DNA from: Streptomyces sp. TLI_235
GTDB lineage: Bacteria > Actinomycetota > Actinomycetes > Streptomycetales > Streptomycetaceae
Direction: 5' to 3'
Assembly: GCA_002300355.1 (NCBI GenBank)
Contig: NSGV01000002.1
Coordinates: 1,890,201 to 1,954,200 of the forward strand
Length of the DNA stretch: 64,000 bases
Position numbers and translations under genes: made by a program. This document shows positions 25,564-35,043 of the stretch, one piece after another. Under the pieces are notes generated by a model that saw only the letters and a program-made list of their open reading frames with translations, searched no databases and had not been told where the DNA came from. Within the stretch, counting starts at the first letter, position 1. Each line of letters opens with the position of its first letter.

Positions 25564-28500
25564 TCAGAACGCGCCGGGGTCGTCCATCAGGGCGGCCGCC
25601 TCCGAGAGGGTGAGGCGGCCGCCCTCGGCGTACTCGGCCCCGTACGCCTCGGCGCCCAGCATGCCGGTCAGCACCGCCGCCATGCGGTCGCGTTCCCGGC
25701 GCTCCATGTGGGAGCCGCGGCTGCCGTGCAGGGCGTCGTGGGCGCCGAGCAGCACGGCCGCCCGGCGGGCCGCCGGCCGCGGGTCGTCCTGCTGCTCGGC
25801 GAGTGACACCACGATGCCGGTGGCCGGCAGCAGCAGCATCACCGCCATGTGCTCGGCGAATGCGGTCGCCCCGCCGGGCACGCCCTTCATCTCCCGGCGG
25901 CCCTCGGCGAGCAGTTCCAGGCCGCGCGGCGCGTCGCCGGCCCGGGCGACGACCCAGCCGCGGATGCAGCCGACGATGCCGACGAACACCCCCGGCACGA
26001 TCGGCCCGAACACCAGGTTGTTCATCACCAGCCGGTCGAGCTCCGCCAGCGCCTGGGCGTACTCGCCGCGCTGGGTGTGGATGTTGCAGAGCACCAGCCG
26101 GCCGTAGAGCATCGTGCCGTCGGCCGCGTGGTTGGCCGTCCGGACGGACGCCAGGGCCTCCCGGATCCGCCGCTCGCCGTCCGCCTCGTCGAACTCGAAC
26201 AGCGCCTCGCCGAGCCGGACCTCCAGCAGCGGCACCTCCTGCCAGGCGCCGAGTTCGGCGGCGATGTCGATGGCCTGCCGGTAGGCCTCGGCGGCCCGCA
26301 GGCCCTCGCCCAGTTTGGCGGCGTTCTCGGCCTGCGCGGAGAGCGCCTCGGACATGCCCCAGCGGTTGCCGAGCCCGGTGAAGATCTCCAGCGCCTCGGC
26401 GCTGTCGGCGATCGCCTGGTCCAGGCCGCCGACCCAGTCGTTGAGCAGCCGGGCCCGCAGTTGCAGGGCGAAGGCGAGGTCCAGCGGTCGGCCGTGGCGG
26501 CGGCAGCCGTCGACGGCCTCGTCCATCGTCTCGCGCATCCGGTCCATCTCGCCGGAGAGGAAGACCGCGAACACCCGCAGCAGTGCCGGGAACCGGTAGG
26601 ACTGCGGCAGGTCCGGGGTGTAGGTGGCCAGCACCCGGTTCGCGAGCTCGATCGCGCCCGGGTCGCCGAGCGCCGCCATGTTGCCGGTGAACAGGTCGAC
26701 CAGCCGGTGGAGTTGGACCTGCCGGCGGGCCTCGTCCAGCATCTCCTGCGGCAGCGGCGGCGGCGCGTCCAGCGGGCCGGCCTCCAGCGGCACCGGCCGC
26801 GGCGCGTCGTCGGCGTAGGCGTCGGGGCCGAGCGCGCAGACCGCGTCGTACCACTCGCCGGCCTCCCGCCGGTTGTCCCGCAGCGACCAGAACCAGCTCA
26901 TGCCGAGCACCAGGACGAGCAACTCCTGCTCGTCGCCGAGCTCGACGGCGGTGCGCAGCGCGGCCCGGATGTTCTCCTGCTCCCGGTCGAGCAGGCCCAG
27001 CTGGTCGATCTGCTCCGGGCCGTGCATGCGGAGGTCGGCGATCCGGACGAGCTCGCGGTAGCAGCGGACGTGCCGCAGGGCGGCGCCGTCGCCGCCGGCC
27101 TCGGCGAGCTTCTCGGCGGCGTACTCGTGGATGGTCTCCAGCATCCCGTAGCGCGGCCCGCCCTCCAGGTCGGCGATCACCAGGGACTTGTCGACCAGGG
27201 AGAGCAGCAGGTCGGCGACGTCCTCGCGGCGGACCTCGGCGCCGTCGGCGGCGACCTGCTCGGCGGCCTCCAGGGTGCAGCCGCCGGCGAAGACGGAGAG
27301 TCGGCGCAGCACGGCGCGTTCGCGCTCGCCGAGCAGGTCCCAGCTCCAGTCGACGACGGCGCGCAGGGTCTGCTGGCGGGGCAGCAGGGTGCGGGAGCCG
27401 GCGGTGAGCAGGGCGAACCGGCCGTCGAGGCGGTCGGCGAGCTGACGCGGGGTGAGGCCGCGCAGCCGGGCGGCGGCCAGCTCGATGGCGAGCGGCAGGC
27501 CGTCGAGGCGGCGGCAGATCTCGGCGCAGGCCTCCGGGTCCTCGGCCGGGTCGAAGCCGGGCCGGGCGGCGGCGCCGCGCTCGGCGAGCAGCCGCAGGGC
27601 GGCCGGGTCGGGCAGCGGCTCGACCGGCAGCACGGCCTCGCCGGGCACGCCGAGCGGCTCGCGGCTGGTGGCGAGGACGGTGAGCTCGGGACATTCGGCG
27701 AGCAGCCGGTCGGCGAGCTCGGCGGCGGCCTGCACCAGGTGCTCGCAGTTGTCGAGGACGAGCAGCATCCGGCGCGGGGCGCAGTGCTCGACCAGCCGGC
27801 GGACGGGGTCGCCGCGGCGGGTGTCCATCACCTCGGCGACCGCGCCGCCGGTGTGCAGCACCGTCTCGCGCAGGCCGAGCGCGGCGGCGACCGCGCCGGG
27901 GACGGCCAGCGCGTCCTCCAGCGGGGCGAGTTCGACCATCCAGACGCCGTCCGGCCAGGAGCCTCCGCGCTGGGCGGCGCGGCCGGCCTCCAGCGAGAGC
28001 CGGGTCTTGCCGGAGCCGCCCGGGCCGGTGAGGGTGGTCAGCCGACCCGCCGTCAGGGCGCGGCCCAGGGTGCCGAGGTCGCCGTCGCGGCCGACGAAGC
28101 TGGTGAGCCGGGGGCGGAGGTTTCCCGTGGGGGCGGCCGGGCGCGGCACCGGCGCTGCGGCGGTCGGCGGCGCGGCGGCGGGTGCGGCGGGGGCGACTGC
28201 CGGGGCGGGCCGCGCGGGGGCGGGGGCGAGCAGTTCGGCGTGCAGGGCGCGCAGCTCCGGGCCGGGGTCGGTGCCGAGCCGGTCGGCGAGGATGCGGCGG
28301 GTGCGCTCGTAGCGCTGCAGCGCCTCGGCGGTGCGGCCCTCGGCGCGCAGCGCGCGGATCGCGAGGGCGTGCAGCTGCTCGTCCAGCGGGTGCAGTTCGC
28401 AGAGTTCGGCGAGTTCGGCGGTGAGGTCGGCGGTGTTGCCGAGGGCGAGGTCGGCGGTGATCCGGTGCCGGTGGGCCTCCTCGCGCTGCGCCTCCAGGCG

Positions 28501-28932
28501 GACAGCCGGGCCGGCCCGGTCCGGCAGGTCGGCGAGGGCGGGGCCGCGCCACAGGGCGAGGGCGCTGCGCAGCCGGTCGGCGGCCTCCTCGTGGTCCCCG
28601 GCGGCGAGGGCCCGGCGGCCGTCGGCGGCGAGCCGCCGGAAGTCGTCGGCGTCGGTGCGGCGGGCGGTCAGCCAGTAGCCGGCCGGGCCGGAGCCGATCT
28701 CGTCGCGGCCGATGGTGCGGCGCAGCCGGCCGACCAGGGTCTGCAGTGCGGCGGAGCCGTCCTGCGGGGGTTCGTCGCCCCAGACCTCGTCCACCAGCAG
28801 GTCGGCCGGGACGGGCCGGCCCTGGCGCAGGGCCAGCGCGGCCAGCAGGGCGCGCAGCCTCGCCCCGCCGAGCGGGACGGGGGTGCCGTCGTCGTGGTGG
28901 GCCGTGGTGGTGCCGAGGATGCCGTAGTGCAC
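25564..28932 (-). CDS. AfsR/SARP-family transcriptional regulator with NTPase domain
   Basis: The 1122-residue protein begins with an OmpR-like winged helix (residues 1-90; LRALLAALALRQGRPVPADLLVDEVWG), followed by a bacterial transcriptional activator domain (about 95-245). After a Pro/Ala linker comes a STAND-type NTPase with Walker A TGPGGSGKTRLSLE and Walker B RMLLVLDNCEHLV, a winged-helix region, and a long helical repeat C-terminus. Large SARPs act as global or pathway activators of secondary metabolism. It converges on the DrrAB-like operon, whose promoter carries SARP-box-like repeats. The GTG at 28932 is chosen because the DNA-binding domain starts there. Confidence 0.9.
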   Translation of the reverse strand: MHYGILGTTTAHHDDGTPVPLGGARLRALLAALALRQGRPVPADLLVDEVWGDEPPQDGSAALQTLVGRLRRTIGRDEIGSGPAGYWLTARRTDADDFRRLAADGRRALAAGDHEEAADRLRSALALWRGPALADLPDRAGPAVRLEAQREEAHRHRITADLALGNTADLTAELAELCELHPLDEQLHALAIRALRAEGRTAEALQRYERTRRILADRLGTDPGPELRALHAELLAPAPARPAPAVAPAAPAAAPPTAAAPVPRPAAPTGNLRPRLTSFVGRDGDLGTLGRALTAGRLTTLTGPGGSGKTRLSLEAGRAAQRGGSWPDGVWMVELAPLEDALAVPGAVAAALGLRETVLHTGGAVAEVMDTRRGDPVRRLVEHCAPRRMLLVLDNCEHLVQAAAELADRLLAECPELTVLATSREPLGVPGEAVLPVEPLPDPAALRLLAERGAAARPGFDPAEDPEACAEICRRLDGLPLAIELAAARLRGLTPRQLADRLDGRFALLTAGSRTLLPRQQTLRAVVDWSWDLLGERERAVLRRLSVFAGGCTLEAAEQVAADGAEVRREDVADLLLSLVDKSLVIADLEGGPRYGMLETIHEYAAEKLAEAGGDGAALRHVRCYRELVRIADLRMHGPEQIDQLGLLDREQENIRAALRTAVELGDEQELLVLVLGMSWFWSLRDNRREAGEWYDAVCALGPDAYADDAPRPVPLEAGPLDAPPPLPQEMLDEARRQVQLHRLVDLFTGNMAALGDPGAIELANRVLATYTPDLPQSYRFPALLRVFAVFLSGEMDRMRETMDEAVDGCRRHGRPLDLAFALQLRARLLNDWVGGLDQAIADSAEALEIFTGLGNRWGMSEALSAQAENAAKLGEGLRAAEAYRQAIDIAAELGAWQEVPLLEVRLGEALFEFDEADGERRIREALASVRTANHAADGTMLYGRLVLCNIHTQRGEYAQALAELDRLVMNNLVFGPIVPGVFVGIVGCIRGWVVARAGDAPRGLELLAEGRREMKGVPGGATAFAEHMAVMLLLPATGIVVSLAEQQDDPRPAARRAAVLLGAHDALHGSRGSHMERRERDRMAAVLTGMLGAEAYGAEYAEGGRLTLSEAAALMDDPGAF

Positions 28933-29096
28933 GGCCCCATTCTGGTCGACGGGCCGCGCGGCGGGCGCACATATATGCGGGCCGGTGGAACCGTGGGCGG
29001 GTACGGCGCGTTCTTCCGTGGCAGCTTGTCGCGGTGGAGAGCAGCGCGGCATGATCGGTCCCTGCCCGTCCCCGGCCATCCACGGAGCTCCGCACC

Positions 29097-29906
29097 ATGA
29101 CCTTCGCCACCACGCAGCGCCGCAGCGAGGAGAGCCGGATCAGCCCGGTCTTCTGGGTGCTGCTCGCGACCCTGGTCACCTCCGCGTGGGCGGTGGTGAG
29201 CGGCTTCGGCAATCCCCGCTTCGGGGTGTTCCTGTTCGTGGTCGCGGGCTGGATGGTCTCGCTCTGCCTGCACGAGTACGCGCACGCGCGCACCGCGCTG
29301 CACAGCGGGGACATCACGATCGGCGCCAAGGGCTACCTGACGCTGAACCCGTTCAAGTACGCGCACGCGCTGCTGAGCTTCGTGCTGCCGGTGATCTTCG
29401 TGATCATGGGCGGGATCGGCCTGCCCGGCGGCGCGGTCTACATCGAGCGGCACCGGATCAACGGGCGGCTCAAGCACAGCCTGATCTCGGCGGCCGGCCC
29501 GCTGGTGAACGTGGTGATCGGCATCGGCCTGCTGGTGCTGGTGAGCTCCGGGGCGTTCGACGACCCGGCGCACCCGGCGGTGCTGGACGGCCGGGAGCTG
29601 ATCGTCTCGGCCTTCCCCGCGGCCCTCGGCTTCCTGGCGTTCCTGCAGGTCAGCGCGGCGCTGCTGAACCTGCTGCCGGTGCCGGGGCTGGACGGCTACG
29701 GCATCGTCGAGCCCTGGCTGTCGCTGAAGACCCGCCGGGCGATCGAGCCGTTCGCGCCGTACGGGATGCTCGCGGTGTTCGTGATCTTCTGGCAGACCGC
29801 GGCCAGCCACTGGTTCTCCCAGCTGGTCTTCGCGATCACCGACCTGTTCGGCGTCTCCCAGGCCTACCCGGTGGTCGGGCAGTTCCTGTTCCGCTTCTGG
29901 GAGTGA
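29097..29906 (+). CDS. site-2 protease family (M50) membrane metalloprotease homologue
   Basis: Membrane helices surround the zinc motif HEYAH (in SLCLHEYAHARTALHSGD) and the second conserved motif NLLPVPGLDGY, typical of the M50/S2P fold. At 269 residues it is the short form without a PDZ domain. Such proteases cleave within membranes, for example anti-sigma factors, but no target is evident here. Confidence 0.88.
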   Translation: MTFATTQRRSEESRISPVFWVLLATLVTSAWAVVSGFGNPRFGVFLFVVAGWMVSLCLHEYAHARTALHSGDITIGAKGYLTLNPFKYAHALLSFVLPVIFVIMGGIGLPGGAVYIERHRINGRLKHSLISAAGPLVNVVIGIGLLVLVSSGAFDDPAHPAVLDGRELIVSAFPAALGFLAFLQVSAALLNLLPVPGLDGYGIVEPWLSLKTRRAIEPFAPYGMLAVFVIFWQTAASHWFSQLVFAITDLFGVSQAYPVVGQFLFRFWE

Positions 29907-29922
29907 GCACGCCCGAGGGGCG

Positions 29923-30123
29923 CTACGGCTGCTGCTCGCCCCGGGCGACGGCCGCGGCACGCTCCTGGCGGTCCTTGCGGATGTAGTACCAGGCCATGTT
30001 CGAGGCGACGCCGGCCATCAGCACCCAGATCACGCCGAACCAGTTGCCCTCCACGAACGAGACGACGGCGGCCGTCACCGCGAGCACGAGGACGAGCGAG
30101 GCGAGCAGGGCGTTGCGGGGCAT
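29923..30123 (-). CDS. small two-helix membrane protein
   Basis: This 66-residue protein has helices ALLASLVLVLAVTAAVVSF and WFGVIWVLMAGVASNMAWYY, and a basic tail (IRKDRQERAAAVARGEQ). It is conserved-looking in style, but I do not know its function. The ATG at 30123 has GAGAGT upstream. Confidence 0.7.
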   Translation of the reverse strand: MPRNALLASLVLVLAVTAAVVSFVEGNWFGVIWVLMAGVASNMAWYYIRKDRQERAAAVARGEQQP

Positions 30124-30251
30124 GGTGGAACTCTCCCGGGTCGGGGCGCCCCCGGTACGGGCCGGCGGCAGTGGGCACCCCATTGTCGCCGACCGGCCCC
30201 CGCGCCGGGGCGAGGGGGCCGGTGGCGACCGGCGCGTCCGGCGCGTCCGGG

Positions 30252-30953
30252 TCAGACGTCGGTGATCCGCAGGCCGGCGTGCGCCTTGTAGCGCCGGTTC
30301 ACCGAGATCAGGTTGGCGACCAGCGACTCGACCTGGTGGGCGTTGCGCAGCCGTCCGGCGAAGATGCCGCGCATGCCGGGGATCCGCTCGGCGAGCGCCT
30401 GCACGGTGTCGGTGGCGGCGCGGTCCTCGCCCAGCACCATCACATCGGTGTCGATCTCCTCGATCGAGGTGTCCTGCAGCAGCACGGCCGACAGGTGGTG
30501 GAAGGCCGCGGTCACCCGGGAGTCCGGCAGCAGGGCGGCGGCCTGCTGGGCGGCGCTGCCCTCCTCGGGCTTGAGCGCGTAGGCGCCCTGCTTGTCGAAG
30601 CCGAGCGGGTTGACGCAGTCCACGACGATCTTGCCGGCGAGTTCCTCGCGCAGGGCGGCGAGGGTGGCGGCGTGGCCGTCCCAGGGCACGGCGACGATCA
30701 CCACGTCGCTCTCCCGGGCGCAGGCCGCGTTGTCGGCGCCGCGTACACCGAGGCCGATCTCCTCGGCGGCGGCTTCGGCGCGCTCGGCCGTCCGGGAGCC
30801 GATGACGACCGGCTGCCCGGCCTTGGCCAGCCGGTAGGCGAGGCCGCGGCCCTGGTCGCCGGTGCCGCCGAGGACACCCACGACGAGCGAGGACACGTCG
30901 AGCGGAGCGGGGGCCGCCGCGGCGGCGGGATTCACCGATTCGGGTTGCGTCAT
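30252..30953 (-). CDS. npdG: NADPH-dependent F420 reductase
   Basis: An N-terminal Rossmann motif (VGVLGGTGDQGRGLAYRLAKAG) is followed by VVIGSRTAERAEAAAEEIG, VVIVAVPWDGH and FHHLSAVLLQD, the features of F420H2:NADP+ oxidoreductases. The enzyme exchanges hydride between NADPH and cofactor F420 in the cytoplasm. It is 233 residues including a Pro/Ala-rich lead of about 25 residues. Confidence 0.88.
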   Translation of the reverse strand: MTQPESVNPAAAAAPAPLDVSSLVVGVLGGTGDQGRGLAYRLAKAGQPVVIGSRTAERAEAAAEEIGLGVRGADNAACARESDVVIVAVPWDGHAATLAALREELAGKIVVDCVNPLGFDKQGAYALKPEEGSAAQQAAALLPDSRVTAAFHHLSAVLLQDTSIEEIDTDVMVLGEDRAATDTVQALAERIPGMRGIFAGRLRNAHQVESLVANLISVNRRYKAHAGLRITDV

Positions 30954-31000
30954 GGACAAGATCCTGCCAAAGGCCGGGCCGCTCCTCCATGCTGTGCCGC

Positions 31001-31588
31001 ATGGACGCGGTGAGACTTTCCGCACTGAGCGCGACCTTGGCGGGCACCGGCCTGCTGGACGTCACCCGGGCCTTCGGCGGGGCCCTGCACCGATCGGTCA
31101 CCCGGCGCGCCGCGGCGGGCCTGCTGCTGGTCGGCACCGAGCAGTACGAGCCGTGGCACCTGGCCGCACACCTGGACGAGGAGGCGGCCTTCTCCGGGAT
31201 CGGCGCGCTGGCCCCCGTACTGGTGCGGCACGAGGTCCCGGCCGCGGCGCCGGCGCACCTGGCGCACGGGCTGCGGCGGCTCGGCGCGGCGCCGCGCGGC
31301 GCCACGGTGCTGGTGGTGGCGCCGCACGCGCCGGGCGAGGGCCTGCTGGAGCGGGTCGAGGACGCCCGCCGCGGCGGGGCGACCGTGCTGGCGCTGGACG
31401 CGGGCGACGCCGAGCTGGGCGCGCTCGCCCACGAGCGGCTCGCGGTGCCGGTGGCCGGCGAGGGCCCGTTCGACCTGGTGCAGCACCTGGTCGGCGCGGC
31501 CGCCTCGGTGCCGCCCGCCCGGGGGCTGCGCAGCCGGCTGGCCGACCTCGCCGAGCGCATGGTCGCCCCGCCGGTGCTGCGCTGGTGA
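31001..31588 (+). CDS. conserved hypothetical protein
   Basis: This is a 195-residue protein with repeated Gly/Ala-rich beta-alpha segments (ATVLVVAPHAPGEGLLERVEDARRGGATVLALDAGD) that suggest a Rossmann-like or SIS-type fold. No family is certain. It is divergent from the F420 reductase with a 47-base gap, so the two may share regulation. Confidence 0.6.
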   Translation: MDAVRLSALSATLAGTGLLDVTRAFGGALHRSVTRRAAAGLLLVGTEQYEPWHLAAHLDEEAAFSGIGALAPVLVRHEVPAAAPAHLAHGLRRLGAAPRGATVLVVAPHAPGEGLLERVEDARRGGATVLALDAGDAELGALAHERLAVPVAGEGPFDLVQHLVGAAASVPPARGLRSRLADLAERMVAPPVLRW

Positions 31589-31666
31589 TCCGGCCGTCCC
31601 GATCGGTGGTGTACGGCCGGTAAATCGGTTGCCCGGGCCTCCCGGGCCGACCGAGGATGGCCGACC

Positions 31667-33007
31667 GTGACCTCCCAACCAGCGCCGGCGCCGCCGACCC
31701 GGCTGCGCACCGCCGTACGCGGACTGCTCCCGGACACCGCGCCGTGGCGCAGCTCGCGGGACTTCCGGCTGCTCTGGAGTTCGGGCTGTGTGAGCAGCCT
31801 GGGCAGTTTCCTCACCTATGTGGCGGTGCCGCTGCAGGTGAAGGACCTCACCGGCTCCTCCTTCCAGGTGGGCCTGGTCGGCGCCTTCGAACTGGTGCCG
31901 CTGGTGGTCTTCGGCCTGTGGGGCGGGGCGCTCGCGGACGCGCTGGACCGCCGCCGGCTGGTGCTGCTCGCCGAGGGCGGCCTCGGCGTGCTGAGCGCCC
32001 TGCTGCTGGTCAACGCGCTGCTGCCGCAGCCACTGCTGTGGCCGATCTACGCGGTGGCGGCGCTGGTCGCCGCGGTGGACGGGCTGCAGCGGCCGGCCCT
32101 GGACTCGCTGACCCCGCGGATCGTGCCGCACGAGCAGCTGACCGCCGCCTTCGCACTCAACTCGCTGTACCGGAACGTCGGTTCGGTGGCCGGTCCGGCG
32201 CTCGCGGGCGTCGTGGTGGTGGTCGCCGGGGTGCAGACCGCGTACGCGCTGGACGTCGTCAGCTTCGCCCTCTCGCTGCTGCTGCTCGCCCGGATCCGCG
32301 CGGTGCCGCCGGCGTCCGGCGCCGAGCGCCCCTCGCTGCGGGCGATCGTCACCGGTGTCCGGTACGCGTGGAGCCGCAAGGACCTGCTCGGCACCTACGC
32401 GATCGACGTCTGCGCGATGCTGTTCGCCTACCCGGTGGCGATCTTCCCGTTCCTGGCCGCCGAGTTGGACGCCGGCTGGGCGCTCGGCCTGCTGTACGGC
32501 GCCTCCGCGGCCGGTGCGCTGGCCGTCTCCGGGACCAGCGGCTGGACCTCCCGGATCCACCGGCACGGCCGGATGCTCGTCCTCGCCGCGCTCGGCTGGG
32601 GCGCCGCGATGACGCTGGCCGGCCTGGTCGGCGACGTCTGGCTGGTGCTGCTGTGCCTGGCCGCGGCCGGCGGCGCCGACCAGATCAGCGGCATCGCCCG
32701 CTCCACCATGTGGAACCAGTCGATCCCCGACGGGCTGCGCGGCCGGCTCGCCGGGGTGGAGCTGCTCAGCTACTCGGTGGGCCCGCAGCTCGGCCAGGTC
32801 CGGGCCGGCGGCGCGGCCGGGCTGATCGGGGTGCGCGGCGCGATCTGGAGCGGCGGCGCGGCCTGTGTGCTCGGCGTCGCCGTGCTGGCCGTGGCGCTGC
32901 CGAGCCTGCTCGCCTACGACGACCGGACGGACCCGAACGCGGCGGCCGTGCGGGCCGCCGCCGAGGGCCGCGACGCCGGCGGGCGGGAGCCGGTGCCGGC
33001 GGCCTGA
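31667..33007 (+). CDS. MFS transporter (DHA3-like)
   Basis: The 446-residue protein has about 12 helices. Typical features are DFRLLWSSGCVSSLGSFLTYVAVPLQV at the N-terminus, GGALADALDRRRLVLLAEGG as the loop 2-3 motif and LFAYPVAIFPFLA in the second half. Members export antibiotics or siderophores; the substrate is unknown. Confidence 0.88.
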   Translation: MTSQPAPAPPTRLRTAVRGLLPDTAPWRSSRDFRLLWSSGCVSSLGSFLTYVAVPLQVKDLTGSSFQVGLVGAFELVPLVVFGLWGGALADALDRRRLVLLAEGGLGVLSALLLVNALLPQPLLWPIYAVAALVAAVDGLQRPALDSLTPRIVPHEQLTAAFALNSLYRNVGSVAGPALAGVVVVVAGVQTAYALDVVSFALSLLLLARIRAVPPASGAERPSLRAIVTGVRYAWSRKDLLGTYAIDVCAMLFAYPVAIFPFLAAELDAGWALGLLYGASAAGALAVSGTSGWTSRIHRHGRMLVLAALGWGAAMTLAGLVGDVWLVLLCLAAAGGADQISGIARSTMWNQSIPDGLRGRLAGVELLSYSVGPQLGQVRAGGAAGLIGVRGAIWSGGAACVLGVAVLAVALPSLLAYDDRTDPNAAAVRAAAEGRDAGGREPVPAA

Positions 33008-33014
33008 CGGCGGC

Positions 33015-33248
33015 TCAGTCCTCGTCGCCGCCCTTGGGCGGGCCGTCGTGCCAGCGCGGGTCGTTCTGCCACTCCCGGTTGCGCTCCGCTGCGATCTCCA
33101 GCGCCGCGGCGGCCTCGCCCGGGGTGGCGTACGGCCCGAGCCGGTCCTTGGCGGGGCACTCCGGGCCCTCCTCGACCTTGCCGTGCTTGATGCAGTAGAA
33201 CCACTCGCCCGGCTTCCCGGTGGGCTTGCGGCCGAATCCCATGGGCAT
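33015..33248 (-). CDS. small conserved actinobacterial protein
   Basis: A 77-residue protein (PGEWFYCIKHGKVEEGPECPAKDR, then LGPYATPGEAAAALEIAAER) of a type often seen in actinobacteria. The Cys-x-x-His and Cys residues could bind metal. The function is unknown. ATG 33248 is used; ATG 33242 is possible. Confidence 0.7.
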   Translation of the reverse strand: MPMGFGRKPTGKPGEWFYCIKHGKVEEGPECPAKDRLGPYATPGEAAAALEIAAERNREWQNDPRWHDGPPKGGDED

Positions 33249-33387
33249 GAGAGCTGCTCCTGTTCGGTTCGTCGTCCTGGGGTGATCCTTTCCCGATGCC
33301 GCCCGCGTACACACGGTGCCCCGCTCACACGGCGCGCCGCCGGTCCGGCGCCCGCACGCACGGCCGGGCCGCCGCAGGCCCGGCGGA

Positions 33388-33399
33388 TAGACTCGCGGC
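33388..33399 (+). promoter_or_regulatory. -10 box of a leaderless map promoter
   Basis: TAGACT at 33388-33393 lies exactly six bases before the ATG at 33400 and no ribosome site is present, so map is probably translated from a leaderless transcript. Confidence 0.55.
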
Positions 33400-34245
33400 A
33401 TGGCTCTCGTACCCGGCACCCTGTCCCCCACCCGCAAGGTTCCCTCGCACATCGCGCGCCCGGAGTACGTGGGCAGGCCCGCGCCCGCGCCGTACACCGG
33501 CCCCGAGGTGCAGAGCGCCGAGACGGTCGAGAAGATGCGGATCGCCGGCGGGATCGCCGCCCGGGCGATGGAGGAGGCGGCCAAGCTCATCGCGCCCGGC
33601 GTCACCACCGACGAGCTGGACGCGGTCGCCCACGCGTACATGTGCGACCACGGCGCCTACCCGTCCGACCTCGGCTACCGCGGCTTCCCCAAGTCGATCT
33701 GCACCTCGATCAACGAGGTGATCTGCCATGGCATCCCGGACTCGACGGTCCTTCAGGACGGCGACATCGTCAACATCGACGCCACCGCCTACATCCACGG
33801 CGTGCACGGCGACCTCAACGCGACCTACCTGTGCGGCAACGTCGACGAGGAGTCCAAGCTGCTCGTCGAGCGCACCCGGGAGGCGCTCAACCGGGCGATC
33901 AAGGCGGTCCGGCCGGGCCGTCAGATCAATGTGATCGGCCGGGTCATCGAGTCCTACGCCAAGCGCTTCGGCTACGGCGTCGTCCGGGACTTCACCGGCC
34001 ACGGCATCAACACCTCGTTCCACTCCGGCCTGATCGTCCCGCACTACGACAGCGAGCGGGCCACCGAGGTGATCAAGCCCGGCATGACCTTCACCATCGA
34101 GCCGATGCTGACGCTGGGCACGTACGACTACGACATCTGGGAGGACGGCTGGACGGTCGTCACCGGGGACCGCAAGCGGACCGCCCAGTTCGAGCACACC
34201 CTGGTGGTCACCGCGGACGGCGCGGAGATCCTCACCCTGCCGTAG
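33400..34245 (+). CDS. map: type I methionine aminopeptidase with N-terminal extension
   Basis: It removes initiator methionine. The metal ligands are visible in the order Asp (NIDATAYIHGVHGDLN), His (FTGHGINTSFH), Glu (FTIEPML) and Glu (FEHTLVV). An extension of about 40 residues (SPTRKVPSHIARPEYVGRPAPAPY) with a PxxPxR-like segment is typical of one actinobacterial paralogue. It is 281 residues and complete. Confidence 0.94.
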   Translation: MALVPGTLSPTRKVPSHIARPEYVGRPAPAPYTGPEVQSAETVEKMRIAGGIAARAMEEAAKLIAPGVTTDELDAVAHAYMCDHGAYPSDLGYRGFPKSICTSINEVICHGIPDSTVLQDGDIVNIDATAYIHGVHGDLNATYLCGNVDEESKLLVERTREALNRAIKAVRPGRQINVIGRVIESYAKRFGYGVVRDFTGHGINTSFHSGLIVPHYDSERATEVIKPGMTFTIEPMLTLGTYDYDIWEDGWTVVTGDRKRTAQFEHTLVVTADGAEILTLP

Positions 34246-34260
34246 CCGGGCCGGGCGGAC

Positions 34261-34291
34261 GGGGCTGCGGATTTCCGTTATCCGCGGCCCC
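34261..34291 (+). terminator. terminator after map
   Basis: Arms 34261-34272 and 34280-34291 pair over 12 bases with one mismatch, 15 bases after the map stop. Confidence 0.7.
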
Positions 34292-34392
34292 GCGGCGGAT
34301 CTCCCAGGGCAAGGAGCACGACCCACCCTCACGCCGCCCGCCCCGCCCTCCCCCGGGGTGCCCGGGCGGCACCCGCCCCGGGAGCAACGTCC

Positions 34393-35043
34393 ATGAGCCT
34401 CGACCGCCGATACCTCGGAGCCGTCCTCGCCGCGCTGACCGCCGCCGCCTCGCTGGCCGCCTGCGGACCGACGGACTCCGGCGGAGGGCCGGCGGCCGCC
34501 GTCGCACCCGCGAGCAGCAGCGCCGCCCTTGAGCCGCCGGCACCGCTGCCGACCCCGACCGCCGCCACCGCGAGCCCGAGCACGGCGAGCGCCGCGCCCA
34601 GCACCCCCGCCCGCCCTGCCACGACGACGGCGCCCGCCGAGACCACCAAGGCGCCCGTCTCGCTGGCCGGTTACAGCGCGACCGCGAACGCCCAGAAGGA
34701 GATCGACGCGGCCCTCGCCCAGGCGAAGGGCGACGGCCGGCGCGTCCTGCTCGACTTCGGCACCAACGAGTGCGGGGTGTGCCGGGCCGTCGACGGCCTG
34801 TTCGGCAGGAGCCGGATCCGCAGCACGCTGGACGCCTCGTACCACGTGGTGAAGATCGACCTGGCGAACAGCCGTACCAACATGGCGATCCTCAGCCGCT
34901 ACGACCACTCGAACGGCTTCGCCACCCCCGTGCTCATCGTCGTCGACGCCCAGAACATGGTCGTCACCGACACCCAGCGGACGGGCCTGCCGAAGCTGAC
35001 CGAGACCGGCTTCGACGGCTTCCTCCGCCAGTGGGCGAAGTGA
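34393..35043 (+). CDS. thioredoxin-fold lipoprotein
   Basis: A signal peptide ends in a lipobox (SLAAC at about residue 24), followed by a Pro/Thr/Ser-rich linker and a thioredoxin-like domain with CxxC (TNECGVCRAV). It would sit on the outer face of the membrane and reduce or isomerise disulfides. It is coupled to the next gene by a four-base overlap, and together they form an envelope redox pair. Confidence 0.85.
   Translation: MSLDRRYLGAVLAALTAAASLAACGPTDSGGGPAAAVAPASSSAALEPPAPLPTPTAATASPSTASAAPSTPARPATTTAPAETTKAPVSLAGYSATANAQKEIDAALAQAKGDGRRVLLDFGTNECGVCRAVDGLFGRSRIRSTLDASYHVVKIDLANSRTNMAILSRYDHSNGFATPVLIVVDAQNMVVTDTQRTGLPKLTETGFDGFLRQWAK

Noticed and set aside
28960..28985. AT-rich near-palindrome around CACATATATGCG upstream of the SARP gene
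   Set aside because: It may hold a -10 box for the regulator, but no -35 or clear symmetry could be established.
25849..29100. Plus-strand open frame of over 1000 codons opposite the SARP gene
   Set aside because: The minus-strand protein has winged-helix, activator and NTPase motifs; the opposite frame has none.
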